Part shown: piece by piece, positions 22,554-35,258 of the stretch
Numbering within the stretch: the stretch's first letter is position 1
Layout of the letters: every line of letters starts with the position of its first letter
Assembly: GCA_022315425.1 (NCBI GenBank)
Contig: JAIUPT010000041.1
Span: 2,046,001-2,110,000, forward strand
DNA from: Pseudevernia furfuracea
Taxonomy: Eukaryota; Ascomycota; Lecanoromycetes; Lecanorales; Parmeliaceae
DNA length: 64,000 bases
Reading direction: 5' to 3'
Translations under genes and position numbers: made by a program
Notes under the pieces: model-generated
The model's database searches: none
Told to the model about the DNA's origin: nothing
What the model saw: the letters and a program-made list of their open reading frames with translations, nothing else

Positions 22554-25121
22554 AGTATATGGAGTCCTCAAGGTATGTAGGAAGATGGGGGTGGATTCAA
22601 GATGTTTCGCAGGCTTGGAAGCGATATACAGTGAGGGGAAGATGTTAGTTGAGTATTGGAAGAAGAGGGCGGTGAGGTGAGGATTAAATGTGGTGAGGTA
22701 ATGGAATTTTGCGGGGGAGATATAAAATTGCCGATTATGGGCGGAGAGTTGGCGGATGATGTTGAGTGGTCAGTGTTATGGATTTGAATTGTTGGTGGTG
22801 TTGGATGAGTGGAAGAATTGGCGATGCAGGAGAGGGAAAAAGGGTTGTCATGATCGAATACTTCTTCCCAATCAATGTGAATGGGCCTTTTCAACAATTT
22901 TCCTTAGATCGGTTGGGATATTCGTAGGGCTGAAGCTGTTGGGAATCCTCGGGATTGCACTAGGGTCAGGCTAATGTCAGGCTAGAGTCAGGGACAACGC
23001 GCTTGCACCGAGATAGGCTCCATCTCTGATGTCATTTAGCCGCCCCGCCAATCGCCGCTTTTGAAAACGAGAGATTCAGATGAGACACTAAAGTACTTTA
23101 CTGGAAAAGTCTTTTTAGTAGCAGCCCTAACCCTAATTTTGGAAGGCGTCCCTGTAATGCGGATCCTAGAATCATTGCTTGTGCTTCAAGGACTTCTCTC
23201 GGGCCTGATGGGTGCTCTGAAGTTGTGAACCCCAAAGAAAGCTCAATATAGGTGCAAGTCCGAAACAGATCTAAGCGTACTCCGCATAGTCCAGGCAACC
23301 CTTCGGGACAGGGCATTCGAGATCTTCGCGCAAGAGTCTTGGCGTTCAGCAAACATGAATGTCTACCTTATTAGAGAGAGGTGTTTTCCAGGTCTCACTA
23401 CGTCCACATCGTCCCACAACACCCTTTCTACTTAGCACACCACTCTCGCCCTACAAAATCTGCCCATATTTATTGAGAGACATGGCCAAGTGCTCTGCCT
23501 CGGTAATTTGATCTAGGCATCGAGGTCCCAACAAATCCTACGCAGCAGGGTCGGGCGACTAAATGTACCTCGGCGTTGCGGCATCCTCCCGTGTTTAGAA
23601 GTGCCTTACCCTGCTGTGTGCTCAAGCCCCCACTTCAAACTGGATTGCAAAATAAGCCGGAATCCTGTCCGTCCAAGTCCGCATGGAGCCTTGTGAATTC
23701 ATTCCAGGCACTTTGACATATTCTCTCCCGGTTCTTTAAAGCGCTGCATCTCGAATACAAACTTGTTGGTAAATCCAATAGATTACTTTTGATGTGTGTG
23801 ATGCTCTCGTCTTCCATCATGCTAGTGTGAAAGTGGTATAATTGCAAGAAACACAAGACCACTTTCTTATCTATCTCGGCACAGGGAGCATGTCAATGAA
23901 AGTCTTGGCTGAATGTGGAACCTTAGTCATTGGAGCTTCCTCCACTCATTATAAGTTGAGCATGTACACGTGCTCCTAGCTACGAATTGAAGATTATGAA
24001 GAGTCTGGCCATTGGCCTTCTACTATTATTCTTCTTATCCTGTTTCTCTAGGCGCTCCGTTTACAATTGCGACTATTAGGCAATAGCTCTCGAATATTGG
24101 CAATTTTTTTCGCCTAGCGTTTCAAAACCACCCTCTCCAACAAGGGCTTCTACCAACTTCTGTCACATCAGGACCTACGAAATGACGTCGCTAAGGGTTC
24201 AGCTCGGCCGGTAAAAGCAATTGAATGTTGAGAACCAGTATCGTGATTCGAGTTCACAGCGAAGTCGACGAGATCCCTGTTGGCCTAGATTTTAGTTGCA
24301 ACAATGCACTCTGCCCCTCAAACTATTCGCTTCGACGCACCGTGGAAGCTATGAAGCCGTCCACGGACTCCGGTGCCGACTCGTATTTGGTTTTAGATGA
24401 CTCCAATATCCCTGGACCTGCTCTGTTTGGGCACATGGCTGCAGAGTCGACGATATTGCGCGCATTCCAAGAATACTTGCGATGTATGTGTGCTATGCAT
24501 ACGTTCCATTGGCTTGCAGCATGGTATGTCCTTGCCCGAGCCGACTTAGAACACAGGTTCCACCGTTCTAGACACCGGACATGACTTTTTCCGCCACGAC
24601 CAAGCAGGTAGGTGGGGATATGAAAGCTACAAGTTCGTTCTTTCTTACACACTTGAGGTGCTATTTATTGCCCATTGGGCGACTCTTGGCATGCTCAAAT
24701 TTGAAAGCTTTTGCTCTTTTCTGCGATTTTCAGTTGTAAAGATTGTGCAAAATATCGGGTTCTACTTGTTAATCGCTCAGGGAGGACGTAGTGACTGAAT
24801 GGACAACTGAGTGGTGTCCACATTCCACAAGTGGAAGTTGCACTTCTTCTTCCCTTTGTTCCCCTCTGAAAGGCTCAATTGTCCAGATTGACAGATCCTT
24901 GTGCGGCAATCTGCCATTAACGAATTTCTTTGTCAATCTAAAAAAACCCTCAATTACAACGTGCCAAAATAGAACCCTAGGTCAGCCTTGTCGTCTTCTG
25001 GTCTCCTGATAGTCTCAAAATATAGTTGAGATACGCAGCATTTCCCGTTTCTGATTTCGAGCCAAAAAACTTGTAGATTATCAATTAACTCACACTGCGC
25101 ACGACCAAAAATCGAGTAAAA
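22554..25121. other. Long intergenic region, mostly featureless
   Basis: This 2.5-kb stretch contains the desaturase promoter on the left and the kinase promoter on the right. A CCCTAACCCTAA block at about 23126-23137, followed by GGAAGGCG, resembles the one near 5984. Open frames at 23098-23352 (-) and 24225-24584 (+) show no motif or splice pattern that supports a gene. Confidence 0.4.
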
Positions 25122-27436
25122 ATGGCATTAAGTAAACGAGGAAGAGAGCCTGATGAGGCTCCTGAGCCCACCAACAAACATCATCGTGCCCAGAAGAAAT
25201 TACAAACCCCTGTATCAGATCCTCCGCTAAATCTTGAGCCAGGCAGGCCTGGACTACCTTCTAATCGAGTTTCGCAGGCTGGACCGCATCACTCTTCATC
25301 TGTTCGGCTACCACCGAAACAACCAGGCCAGGGAGCCAGACGGCGCCCACGGCTACGACTCAATCCCCCAAGGCCCCAAAACCAACCCGGCCTGAGCCAA
25401 GCAATGCCTACTGAACCGGGGTCAAGCCACAGCGAGACTTCGACTTGCTATTCTCAGAAGGCTGCAAATTACGACGCAGAGCCAGATGCCGATCCCGTGG
25501 GAAATCCAAAAACCGAAGATCTCAACTCTTGGGGGTCGGTGGATGGTGCCGCCAAATTCATCTCCTCGGAGTCAGGTCTCAAAGGAAACTGGGTTGGCGT
25601 CAGGCCTCTGGGTAAAGGAGGCAATGGGATGTAAGTCATGTTTTCGAAGCTTTTTTGCCCTCTTGATATTGGTTCCGACGTCGCAAGACAAGTTGCGGGA
25701 GCAAACAGCTCCTGAGCCTGGTCACACGACACGAGTTATATCTTAAAAGAGACATGCTGACTCCGGAATCATTCAGAGCAGGTCTCTGGGAGATGCGAGA
25801 TCGTGACGGGCAGTTAGTGAAGGTAAGTATTCGCACTCATTAATTAGCTGCAACGAAACTGATGATTGCGTAAGCAAATTGTGATCAAAGAGGAAACATA
25901 CGCGAGAAGTCAATGGAAGAATGATAAATCTGTAGAGAAAGTACCGCTCGAGGTAAAAACCATGAGCATGTTGAACAAGACAAAATGTCATGCTATACCG
26001 CGTCTTATCAAATACAAAAGATACCCTCTTTATCACAAACACCGAGTGTATATGGAATACTGTCCTTTCAAAGACTTGTCGGTGCTTTGCGAAAGGTACA
26101 GGAGATTCAGGTTCGTTACAACTGATATCCCCAGCATAAGATCCATCAACCAACAGTGTCAATAGGCAATATTTTCCAGAACCATTCCTGTGGGATACAT
26201 TTTACCATTTGGTTGAAGCAGCTGTGGCGATGAGGGATGCGCCCAAAGGGAAACTCGAGATTGTGCACCGAGATATAAAACCCTGTAACAGTAAGCCTTT
26301 CCCGATCTACTCCTTCAGTTGCTCGGACAATTACTCAACGAGCAACAGTCTTTTTGGGAGTTGAGAACGAGGCCAAAGGCTTCCCTTTCTACCCCGTTGC
26401 CAAAACAGGTGACTTCGGCTTGGCCGTCATGACCCGAAAAAAAGACCGCAGAAACCCGAGCGAGTACCAAGGCCGCGGGACCCAAGGCTACTTTGCGCCG
26501 GTGAGTTTGCAAAAAAAAAAAAAAATCTCGCGGATCCGCGCGTGGCTGATTCTCTTTTCGTAGGAGCAGTTGGTCAACGACCTTCCCAAGAAGGATCGAC
26601 GACTGTCCTCCCGGACCAATGTCTGGGCCATTGGCGCCACGATGCTCGAAGCCCTGACCCTGTACTCGCACGCCGAACACGTGAACGATCCCGCCTACAA
26701 CGTCGACGGCGCAATCGAACAGATCATCACCGAAAAAAAGCCCGAATACAGCACCGCTCTCAGAGGCCTGATCATGTCGTGCGTCGAACCCAAACCGTCG
26801 GACCGCATCCGTCTCGATTCGCTCCGGGCCCTCATCGCTTCGTACCGTGGGCGCGTCCGCGGACGTTACCGCGATGGCCGTGGGAGGGCGAAGTTCGAAT
26901 CCGAAAACCTTTTGTATTACGTCAATGACGAAATCAACAACATGCCCACGGGGAGTTGGATCCCGTACGACCCGGAGCCGACGCGTGAGGTTGAGAGGTT
27001 TCCGGATGGATGGCCTATCAAATACCCACGATTTGATAAAGGCCGAGAGGGTGGAGGTGGAGGGAGCGAGGACAGTGGCCGGGGGAGCGACAGTGATAGT
27101 GACGATGACGATGACAACGACGGCGACGGCAACGATGATAGTGACGACGATTACCACGACGATGATGATGCAGTATCCGGGCGTGCTGCAAGAGCAGATG
27201 GTGGTACCGGAGGGCCGGAGGACAGCCTGACGGACGGCCGAGCGCATGGAGCACTCTACGACGGAGGAACGGACGACGAGTCGCAGGCCATGGAGCCGGA
27301 ATCCGACGGTCCTGCATCCCCGCCCCTGTCCGCCCGCCGGCCTTCTTCTTCTTCTTCTGCCCCTCGCGCCCCTGCCCCAATCGCACAACCCGCTCCGCGA
27401 AGGCTCAGGAACGGAAAAGCCTTTGCGTATTTCTAG
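25122..27436 (+). CDS. Serine/threonine protein kinase with disordered acidic C-terminus
   Basis: The first ATG is at 25122 (MALSKRGRE). Residues 1-150 are basic, Pro-rich and disordered. The kinase domain then runs over about six exons. It has the glycine loop VRPLGKGGNGIAGLWEMRD (joined over the first intron), the Lys strand QIVIKEE, catalytic loop IVHRDIKPCN, KTGDFGLAV (DFG) and FAPEQL (APE), followed by LSSRTNVWAIGATMLEAL. All canonical catalytic residues (K, HRD, N, DFG) are present, so it should be active. Residues after the kinase fold include a Gly-rich stretch, a run of Asp/Ser encoded by GAT/GAC repeats (about 27085-27170), and a Pro/Ser/Ala-rich tail. It belongs to the large, poorly characterised set of fungal kinases with a GxxGxAGLW loop. 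Substrate is unknown. Stop TAG at 27434-27436. Confidence 0.85.
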
Positions 27437-27728
27437 AACTTCAAGGTGAGTCCTCGAGTCTCGGTAAAGAGGTTTCCGCCCTTCCGCTATCTATGGGATG
27501 GTTAGTTTTTTTTCTTTTCTTTTTTCGTCTACCTCGGCCCCCCGGGACCCCCCCGGGCCATCCTAATAAAGATCTCCTTTTCCTAACGGAATCGGCTAAT
27601 CGGTGGAATAGAGATTTGTTTGTCATTTTGCCTTGGATTTCATCGATCTCGTTCCGTGAACCGGCGTTTTTTCAGCTCAGATCGTTGTGCTGGCGTTTTT
27701 CGGTATTTGCGGGCGTTTCATGTACGGT

Positions 27729-27768
27729 GTTTTGTTTTGTTTTGTTTTGTTTTGTTTTTGTTTTGTTT
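27729..27768. repeat. (TTTTG)n pentanucleotide repeat
   Basis: About eight TTTTG units, one with an extra T, lie downstream of the kinase stop codon. Confidence 0.9.
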
Positions 27769-28048
27769 TCTTGTGTTATTGAACGAGTTGTAAGAATTCA
27801 TCGATTTAAAGCAGTAGTGCAGAAAAAAGGTCAGCGGAGGTGGTTTGAGATAACATAAATGCAACTTGGATCGAATTGGTTTTTTGAGTCGTGTCTTGTC
27901 TCGTTACGTCCGATACAATTGCGCTTGAAGGGTTTTTTTTGGGTTGGCGGCAGGAATGGATGGGAATTTGATGGTTATCCTTACGACATACCGGAAAGTC
28001 AAAGGGTCATAGGTAGGTGTTACCATGCCTGAGGCAGCTCGCGCGCGC

Positions 28049-28094
28049 TCTCTCTCTTTCTCTCTCTCCCTCTGTGTGTGTGTGTGTGTGTGTG
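28049..28094. repeat. (CT)n-(GT)n compound microsatellite
   Basis: A pyrimidine-rich CT stretch passes directly into about eleven GT units. Confidence 0.9.
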
Positions 28095-28765
28095 CCAAGG
28101 ATTGGCAGGTAGGTGGGTATGTGCTATTTTGGACATTGAGATGAGTTGTGGGCTGGGTTTGATACCTAGGTGACTGGTGCATGGGTTGGGGCATTCTCGC
28201 GCCTCTTGCAGGGGTTTAGAGAGCGTTCTGGTTTAATTGGGTGGAGAAGGCGGCGCTGTGTGAAGACTTTTCTCCCATTAACCACAGAGTTCCATAGGCA
28301 TACATGCTATTGTGTGACTGTATGGGAACCTAAGATTTGATGGTGCCGGTCGATGGGATAAAGCCGTGCAGATTACTCCCATCCGCCACGACGCGATGGT
28401 CGTCCAGCGAGTCTTTCTAGCGTAGCTATTGTAAAAATTCTTTCGACGATGAACCTTCGGTTTGTGATTTTCTGGATTGAGAAATTGTGTTAGTGTGAGA
28501 GCGCGTTCGCCGCTCGCTCGCTGGCTTTGTATGGAGAGGTTGAAGACGGGCTGGGTTGCATATAGCGGGCGATCGGTGCGGAAGGGTTTTGTGACAGAAT
28601 GTATGGAGAGGTTGGAAAGGGTTTGGACGGGAGGGGGGTAAGAAGAGGATTGGGGTGAAGGGGAAGTTTGCATTTGATGTGCATAAGGTTGTAACTCCAC
28701 GACATTGGGCCAGGATGGGGTTTGAAAACTTTTTTACATGAGAGTCAGATTCCTCTGATTTCGTG

Positions 28766-30649
28766 CTAGTCCAACAATACCTTGCAGCCATCGGTGCTTG
28801 AGAGGAAGACGGTCAGCGTTTGCTTTTCTTGCCCTGTTGGCACGACGGGATGGTCTGGTGGCAACCTGATATTTGGAAAGCTTTGTATGATCCGGACGAC
28901 CGCGCAGGAGGCTTCCATTAATGCAAAGTCCTCTGGGAATTGTTAGACTGGCACTAAACTTTTCGAAACGACGATTCGAACGATGGAACTCACTGCCAAG
29001 ACAAAGCCGAGGTCCGCCATGGAAGGGCATATAGCCCCATCCAATGTTCGCAAGCTCAGGACCTTCCCACCTCTCTGGTCGGAACTCGTCGGCATCATCA
29101 CCGTACAAGTCTTTTCGTCGGTGCAGGTAGTAGGCCAAAAATCCTACTCCTACTCCTCGGCGTACGAGCAGTGGAGCATCGCCGTCTGGACCGCCGCCAC
29201 GGGGCAGCCAGGTGGTTTTTTGGGCTATGCGAACATTTATGGGGACGGAAGGATAGAGTCGGAGAGCTGGAGAGTGTGTTAGATCTTGGGTAGCGGAATG
29301 CCAGGGAATGGGCGAGATTCTACGCACTCTCGTTAAGTACACATTTGAGGTATGACATCTTTTGGACATGAGACCTGGTCAATTCTTCGTCATCTCCCAT
29401 GACAGATCGAATCTCGTTGCGAAGACGATCTAGAGCGGAAGTGTGGCGAACGAGGAGGAAGCTGGGACATTTGAACTCTTAGCATGGCTTTTTTCAACCA
29501 TTTCCCATGGCGCAAAGCAAGAAAAGCAGTCTAGAAGTACACGAGCTTACAAGGTCCAAGATAACAGGCAAGCTGTAGTATCTCTTCCAGCTAATAAGAC
29601 ATTCACGAGCTGGTCACGAACGAGCACTGGATCCTGCATCTCGTCGTATAGATCTTGGATAAAAGCGTAGCGATCCGAATCTGGTCCTATCCTGTTCTTT
29701 TCCTGTAAAGCTTGCTTGACAAAGACGTTGGCGAACTCTTTGATTCCTCTGCAGGCGGCTTTATATCTCGATGGGCTGTACGCCCAATAGAAGTCCTGCA
29801 GCCGCGTGCGAAGAGAGCTTATCATGGACGCGTAGTCAAAGTCTTTGGCAAAATTCTGCTGGGCTTCTTCGAGACCATCGACGGATTGGCCGAAGATGAG
29901 TGAGGTGGTTGTGGCCAATGTGAAGCGGAATAAGTACGGCTGTAGATCAACTACACCGCTGGAGGAGACCAGTCCGGCGACGAGGCTATCGATGTGCTCG
30001 CTGAAACCTTTCAGGTCCTGATAGTGACTTTTTAGGAATGGCTGACGCAACAGTTCACGGGAATGCTTCCAGGCAGTCCCATCTTGAGTGAAGATGCCTT
30101 CTCCGATGAAAGGCAGCAGAGCTCCGCGTCGAGAGCCCATACCAAAGTCTATCAATATTTGTCAAAAACTCATTTGGGTACCGCCGCTGAACCGAGCTTG
30201 ACATTTACGTACCTTCAAATCTTGTTGACAACATTGCTTCGAGATTCTTGGGGTCGATTGTTGTATATCCTATGGCACCGAGCAGTTTTATCTGGAAGTT
30301 CGGTCCAAGATCGTCAATGAAGGGTTGCTGGTAAGCAAAGAGACGGTTTTCGGAAATGGCAGCTAGTTGTGCTCGAAGCATATTGATTCCAAGGGGCCAT
30401 TTGACGGGAAGTTGCTTCGTTATGGGCTGGCAGTCGTGTTGATTGCCAAACACTAGGTCTGCCTGTATATTCGGAATCAGATCTGAGGCGAGGGTATAAT
30501 GCCAAAAATGAAGGACTTACTTCATATTCACGCCTACGTTGGTGAAGGGTGTAGAGGAAGTATGCAAGCAATAGTATGAACAGTGGAAAATAGAGACCAA
30601 GACTCCGTAGACCTGTACCTTCACAATCACTAAGAAGCCAGCCCTGCAT
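28766..30649 (-). CDS. Cytochrome P450 (CYP52-like)
   Basis: This is a membrane-anchored heme monooxygenase. Sequence style places it near the CYP52/CYP63-type clans that hydroxylate alkanes and fatty acids; the substrate is inferred only. ATG at 30649 opens MQGWLLSDCEGTG, followed by the hydrophobic anchor LYFPLFILLLAYFLYTL. Intron 1 (acceptor near 30459) joins YE to ADLVFGNQ. Then come MGSRRGALLPFIGEGIFTQD, AWKHSRELLRQPF (C-helix WxxxR), the I-helix NVLLAGRDTTACLLSWTL, the K-helix LRLYPSVPINVR, FRPERW, and heme loop FHGGPRLCLG with the ligand Cys. The last intron (about 28941-28995) splits the heme region and joins to DFALMEASCAVVRIIQ. Ends VLLD-TAG at 28766. Six or so exons give about 520 residues, normal length. 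All P450 signature motifs are intact. Confidence 0.9.
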
Positions 30650-31747
30650 TGCTTTGTGTCACTATGCGGACAGCAAGGCTACAATTGCGAGATGTGGTAT
30701 GAGATAGATTTTGGAGTCGAAGTTACCTTAGCTGGTGCTGAAGCTTTTGGCTAGCCATAAATAGCATAGCGTACGTGGCTTGAAAGACTTTGGGGAAGCC
30801 TTCGTCCTAAAGAATCGACCTCTTCTCTTACTCACTTCAAGTGCAATATCTAATATAGTTTTCTAACGATCACGATAATATTGAGGGTGTCTAAGTACAG
30901 AGAAGGATATCCGAGCACGACCGAGGATATCTTGGTGCAATGCCACTAATCCCCAATAGGCTAGCGTAGTTTTGGGGCTCGAGCTTGAATCATGACATCT
31001 AGGTACAATATACCTATATTGATTTCATCTAAGGTCTCCATCAGAGCGTGATTGATAACAACTTGATAACAAATTGAGTTGGGCTAACCGAGCAATTTGG
31101 CTAAGATATAAGCCCGGATAAATTGGCAATGCTTACTTCTTGGAAAGGCTGGCTCTCAGACGACACGTCTCCAAACACGAAAAACGTCTGTGAGCGATCA
31201 GGAGACTTTGAATTGAGCCAAATACAATAATGCCACTGCGCCGGGATCAGGCGCCCTTTTCTTGCAATCGAAACAAAACAATTTTTCAGCGGATCGTGTT
31301 ATTTATATCCAGCAAAATGACTGGCCATTCCCCAACCGCGGCTCCGCCTTTACCGATAAGAAATCCACTGGTCCGCATATCTCCGCATGCAGCTACATGG
31401 GATTTGGTTACTCAGATTTGGGAATATTTGCCGGGAAAGGCTGAGGCTGTGCTTGCGGATTCGGTAGCTGATAGGTATGAATGTCGAAAATTTCTCGCTT
31501 TCGCTTTATGTTGAAGAGCAGCCATTGGATGTCAACGCGTATGCCTCGCGCACGGTATGCGAAGGCTGACATGCGGCATAAGTAAGAAACTGTAGACAGT
31601 TTTTACGCAGACTAATTGGGGTATGAGGCCGAGCCGAGGATATAGATGTTGAGGAATAGTTTCTCCTTCTTCAGCTTATATGGTCTTGACCGCTGTCATG
31701 TCCTGTAATGTGCACGGTGACCATTTTGCTGCGTGGAATTTCTGACA
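30650..31747. other. Divergent intergenic region P450 / repeat protein
   Basis: AT-rich sequence between the divergent P450 and the secreted repeat-protein gene. A 95-codon frame at 31230-31514 (+) starts with ATG but shows no domain or splicing support. Confidence 0.45.
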
Positions 31748-34389
31748 ATGTCGATACTCCGTATATCATGGCTGTTGATGTGTTGTTATTCTGGTTCTAT
31801 GACATCAGCTGATACCTGTGAGTGCGGTCCCTTGGTAGTCGAAGTCCGAGTGTCACTGCGCTTCGAAACATTGACCTCATACGTTTCGTGCAGTCTCTTA
31901 TTTGAATGGGTCAACCGGAAGCTTTCCCAGCCTACACCCTAGCCCGTACTTTTTGTCCGGAATATCTGCCTCGACGGGAATAGTAGGATCTGTTGTCTTA
32001 GGGAAAAGCCTGAACGCGAGTGCTGCACATGTGTCAACATTCAGTACGACTCGTTCTATTACTAGAGCGATAACGAGTTGCAGTGGCTGCGAGATTGGCG
32101 CCAATTCGATGCAGATAGTCTACTGGAAACCCGAGACCACCACCACAGGATTCTCTAATGCCTCGATCACCGCAGCACCATACACGACGGTGTCCGATGG
32201 TTATACTTTGTCAGGATATCCCCTACATAGATTAGATAGGATACGTACTCATCGTAAACAGCACTTCGCCTTCGGTCTATGTAATATACACGCAAATGCA
32301 GGCAGAGCAAGAATGCTACAGTGGCCTTTGGTCATACGACTCGTACCCCAACGGTTCCTACTCAAATCCCACATGGTCCAACGTCTCGTGGTTTGTGATT
32401 CCGGTCGGTTCGGTGCATACCAGAGTGACAAGAGCATACGCACCAGAGGCTTTATCCACTGGCGGCGACTGCTACGGCACAAGCTGGGCGGCAATCAATT
32501 ACACAAAATTTTACAGCCCACAACCCGACTATGAGGTGGCAACGGAAGCTGCTTGTTCTCGGCCTCAGCAACATTTCAGCATAGGTGAAGTCACCGAATC
32601 GGGTTATTTTCTCGCAGGTGATGCGCTTCTTTCCATACCACCAGATCTCTCGCTTGTTGACCCCTTGTGGAGCACCTGTACGGCCGAGAAATTGGGTGGC
32701 TATGATCCACCCAGGGCTTTGACAGCAGCCATAGCTCTTGCCCCAGGTCCAACCACCACTCCTGATCCTCCGACTCAAGCAAAACCTGCGTCTTCGCCAA
32801 TAAACCCTCTTCCAGCCCAGACCCCGACCGCTGAGTCCGATGCATCGGCCAAGGGCCAAGTCCCAGCCGATGGATCTAGGTTCGATCCACCAAACCCGTC
32901 ACCCGACCAGATATCGAAGATTAAAGGGGCGCTCGCACCCACCCCAGAATCTAATACAGGTCCAAATCCAGGAGATCAGGACCAAGAAGGCGGCGCTCCC
33001 GCTGCGGCAAGTCCTCAGCAGGGTGAAGGGCATGAGAACCCTCTGAACAGTAATCCGCATCCAGAGAGCGACGCCCAAGATGAATACTCATCACAAATTC
33101 CAGATCCAACAGGACAAGGTCAGCAGAGTGCTCCAACTGCGGCTGAAGCCCAACAAGATGAAGAAAGCGACTCTCCTCCAAACAGGGAATCGCATCAGGG
33201 GAGCGGCATTCAAGGAGGAGACTCACCAGCGGTTGGAAATACCAAGGCAGATGATCCTCGGGTAGCTAGCATGGTAGTCGGTACCCACACGATACTCGTC
33301 GGTACTTCCGGCACGAGCTTCGATGGTGCGCCCCTAGAATCTGAAGGGTCGCCAGTCACAGTGTCCGGCGCTGCTGCTATGATACAAGGCAGTAGCATTT
33401 TGATTGGCGACGCTATCGTCTACCTGCCATCACAAGCAGCAAACAATCCAACTTTGATCGCAGGACATACGGTGACGCCTCTAGCAGGTGCAGTCGCTAT
33501 TGACGGAGAGACTTTGCATGCAGGGGATTCTCCACGTACCATATCAGGTGCACTGATCTCACTCGATAGTAACGATAATCTCGCCCTGAACCCCACTGTT
33601 CAGGCTTTGCCGACACCTCCTCCACCGGTCCCTGGGACCCTAGTCGGTGGCCAGACCACTGAAATTGATGGCCAGGCGTTCGAAGTCTTCTCCAACGGCG
33701 TTTCAATCGCAGGAACGACTCTCACTCCTGGAGGCCCGGCTGCGACAATATCCGGCACATCAATATCACTGGACAAGACAGCCCTTATATTGGACGGAAG
33801 CACGATTCCTGTCTCACTCGCGAGTCCGACTTTCTTCACCACAGCCATCGGCGGCCAGGTCATCACAGCAGCTCCTTCCTCACTCGTCATGCATGACATC
33901 TCAATTGAGCCTGGCGCCCCGAGCATGACTATAAATAACGAACTGGTCTCCCTCAACAAAGCCGGCTCACTCATCATCGGCTCCCGCACCATCGCTCTTA
34001 GCGACACAAGTCTGATCACTCGAATCGGCGACGAGTTGATCACAGCGGCGGCCACAGGTGTCCAGATTGCAGGCAGTAAATTGCTTCCTGGTGCGGCTGG
34101 CTGGACGATTGATGGGACTAAGGTATCTCTGAATGTTATGGGCGATGTGATTATTGGTGAGAAAACGATTGCGCTTGACGGTGATGGTATAGGTATGGGT
34201 GGGTTGATCTTGGCGGGTCTTGGGTCGAAAGGGGTTGCGGCAAGTACGTCGTCTTCATTAGGTAGAGCGAGTGGGTCGACTGGGGTTGCTGGGACCGGGA
34301 AAGAGGTAATCGAGGGAAGAGCTGGAAGGTTAGAGGCTGTGGGGTTCTGGGCCTCAGCTGCTGCGGTGGCCGTCGTGGTCCTCGCGTAA
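31748..34389 (+). CDS. Secreted/GPI-type cell-surface protein with five beta-rich repeats
   Basis: Model: exon 1 31748-31817 encodes a likely signal peptide (MSILRISWLLMCCYSGS). Exon 2 is 31894-32209 and exon 3 32262-34389; all phases agree, though the second intron's donor (GTCAGG) is weak. The N-terminal third is Ser/Thr/Tyr/Asn-rich with many N-glycosylation sites and several Cys. The middle is a Pro/Gln/Asp-rich linker. From about 33270 the protein holds five degenerate repeats of 50-60 residues. Each starts like IAGHTVTP, VGGQTTEID, IGGQVITAAP or IGDELITAA and continues with a GxPxxTISGTxISLD-type strand and xxLIIGSRTIAL. The C-terminus is Gly/Ser-rich and ends in a hydrophobic segment (FWASAAAVAVVVLA), consistent with a GPI signal. 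Such proteins are common in Pezizomycotina and presumed to sit in the wall; no biochemical role is known. Confidence 0.75.
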
Positions 34390-35258
34390 TGTTTCAGGAC
34401 CTGGGATGGATGTGAAGGTTTGTAGAGTGTATCTTGTACATAACATTACTGTAGACTAATTACCAGTAATTATGGATCCCCAATCTTGCGAAGCAGACAG
34501 GTGACGAAAGTCCCATTGCGATACTCTGCTCAGCAATCTCCATTGGCGCCGAGCCCCGACCAAAACAGGCTCAAACACCTTAGATTCAGCTTAAAATCAA
34601 CCTCAAGCGCCCTACCTATCCCTATTCCCTTTCCTTCAACACATTCGATACCGCCTTTGCAAAGAAAGGACTGCTATTGTCGATAGATACGAACTCGCCA
34701 GTTTTTCCGGCACTCGGCCACATACATACCCATTAGGCTTGCCCGCATCTCTATCCACCATGTTCGGTGTTTTCAGAGGAACGAGGTCTCATGTAATCTG
34801 TTTGTTTCGCTTCTTGATTCACTTCTTGTCATATAAGTGAACCGCTATGATTTCCAGGCAGGCCTTGGTGGATGTTGTATATGCGTGGGTTGCCATCAGC
34901 ATGTTTGTCGATATGCTACATTTGAAGGAAGCTAAGGTAGGGAAAGAAAAGGAGGATGTGGAAGAAAGGGAGATGATTACTCTACTGTACTCCGTAAGCG
35001 TCGTTTGATTTGGTGGTGAAGTCGCTCGGACCGATCGGAGTTTCCGTGGCTCCGAACTTGGCTTGGCATTCACGTTAATACAGTAATCGTATTCCGTAAG
35101 CCTTCAAACCTCTTGCTTCCTTCATTCTTTCCTTCCTGTCTATTGCTACGTTGCTATTACTTCTTTAATATCAATAAATCTATATCGCTATCTCTACCAT
35201 CTGCTCAGAGACCAAGGGCCGTGCAAGAGCCCTTGAGTGACTTTGGCCCCCGGTCCTC
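34390..35258. other. Intergenic region upstream of the Zn2Cys6 regulator
   Basis: No supported gene. The last 200 bases are pyrimidine-rich and look like the promoter and 5' UTR of the transcription factor. Confidence 0.45.

Larger units (their letters stand above)
27437..28765. other. Convergent intergenic region with simple repeats
   Basis: This contains the 3' flanks of the kinase and P450 genes, a TTTTG repeat (27729-27768) and a CT/GT microsatellite (about 28049-28094). No gene is supported. Confidence 0.5.

Noticed and set aside
23098..23352. 84-codon minus-strand frame near the telomere-like block
   Set aside because: Looks like repeat-derived sequence; the frame has no recognisable protein features.
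26315..27388. 357-codon minus-strand open frame opposite the kinase
   Set aside because: It is the antisense shadow of the kinase exons; its Val/Ile/Arg-rich composition mirrors the acidic tail.
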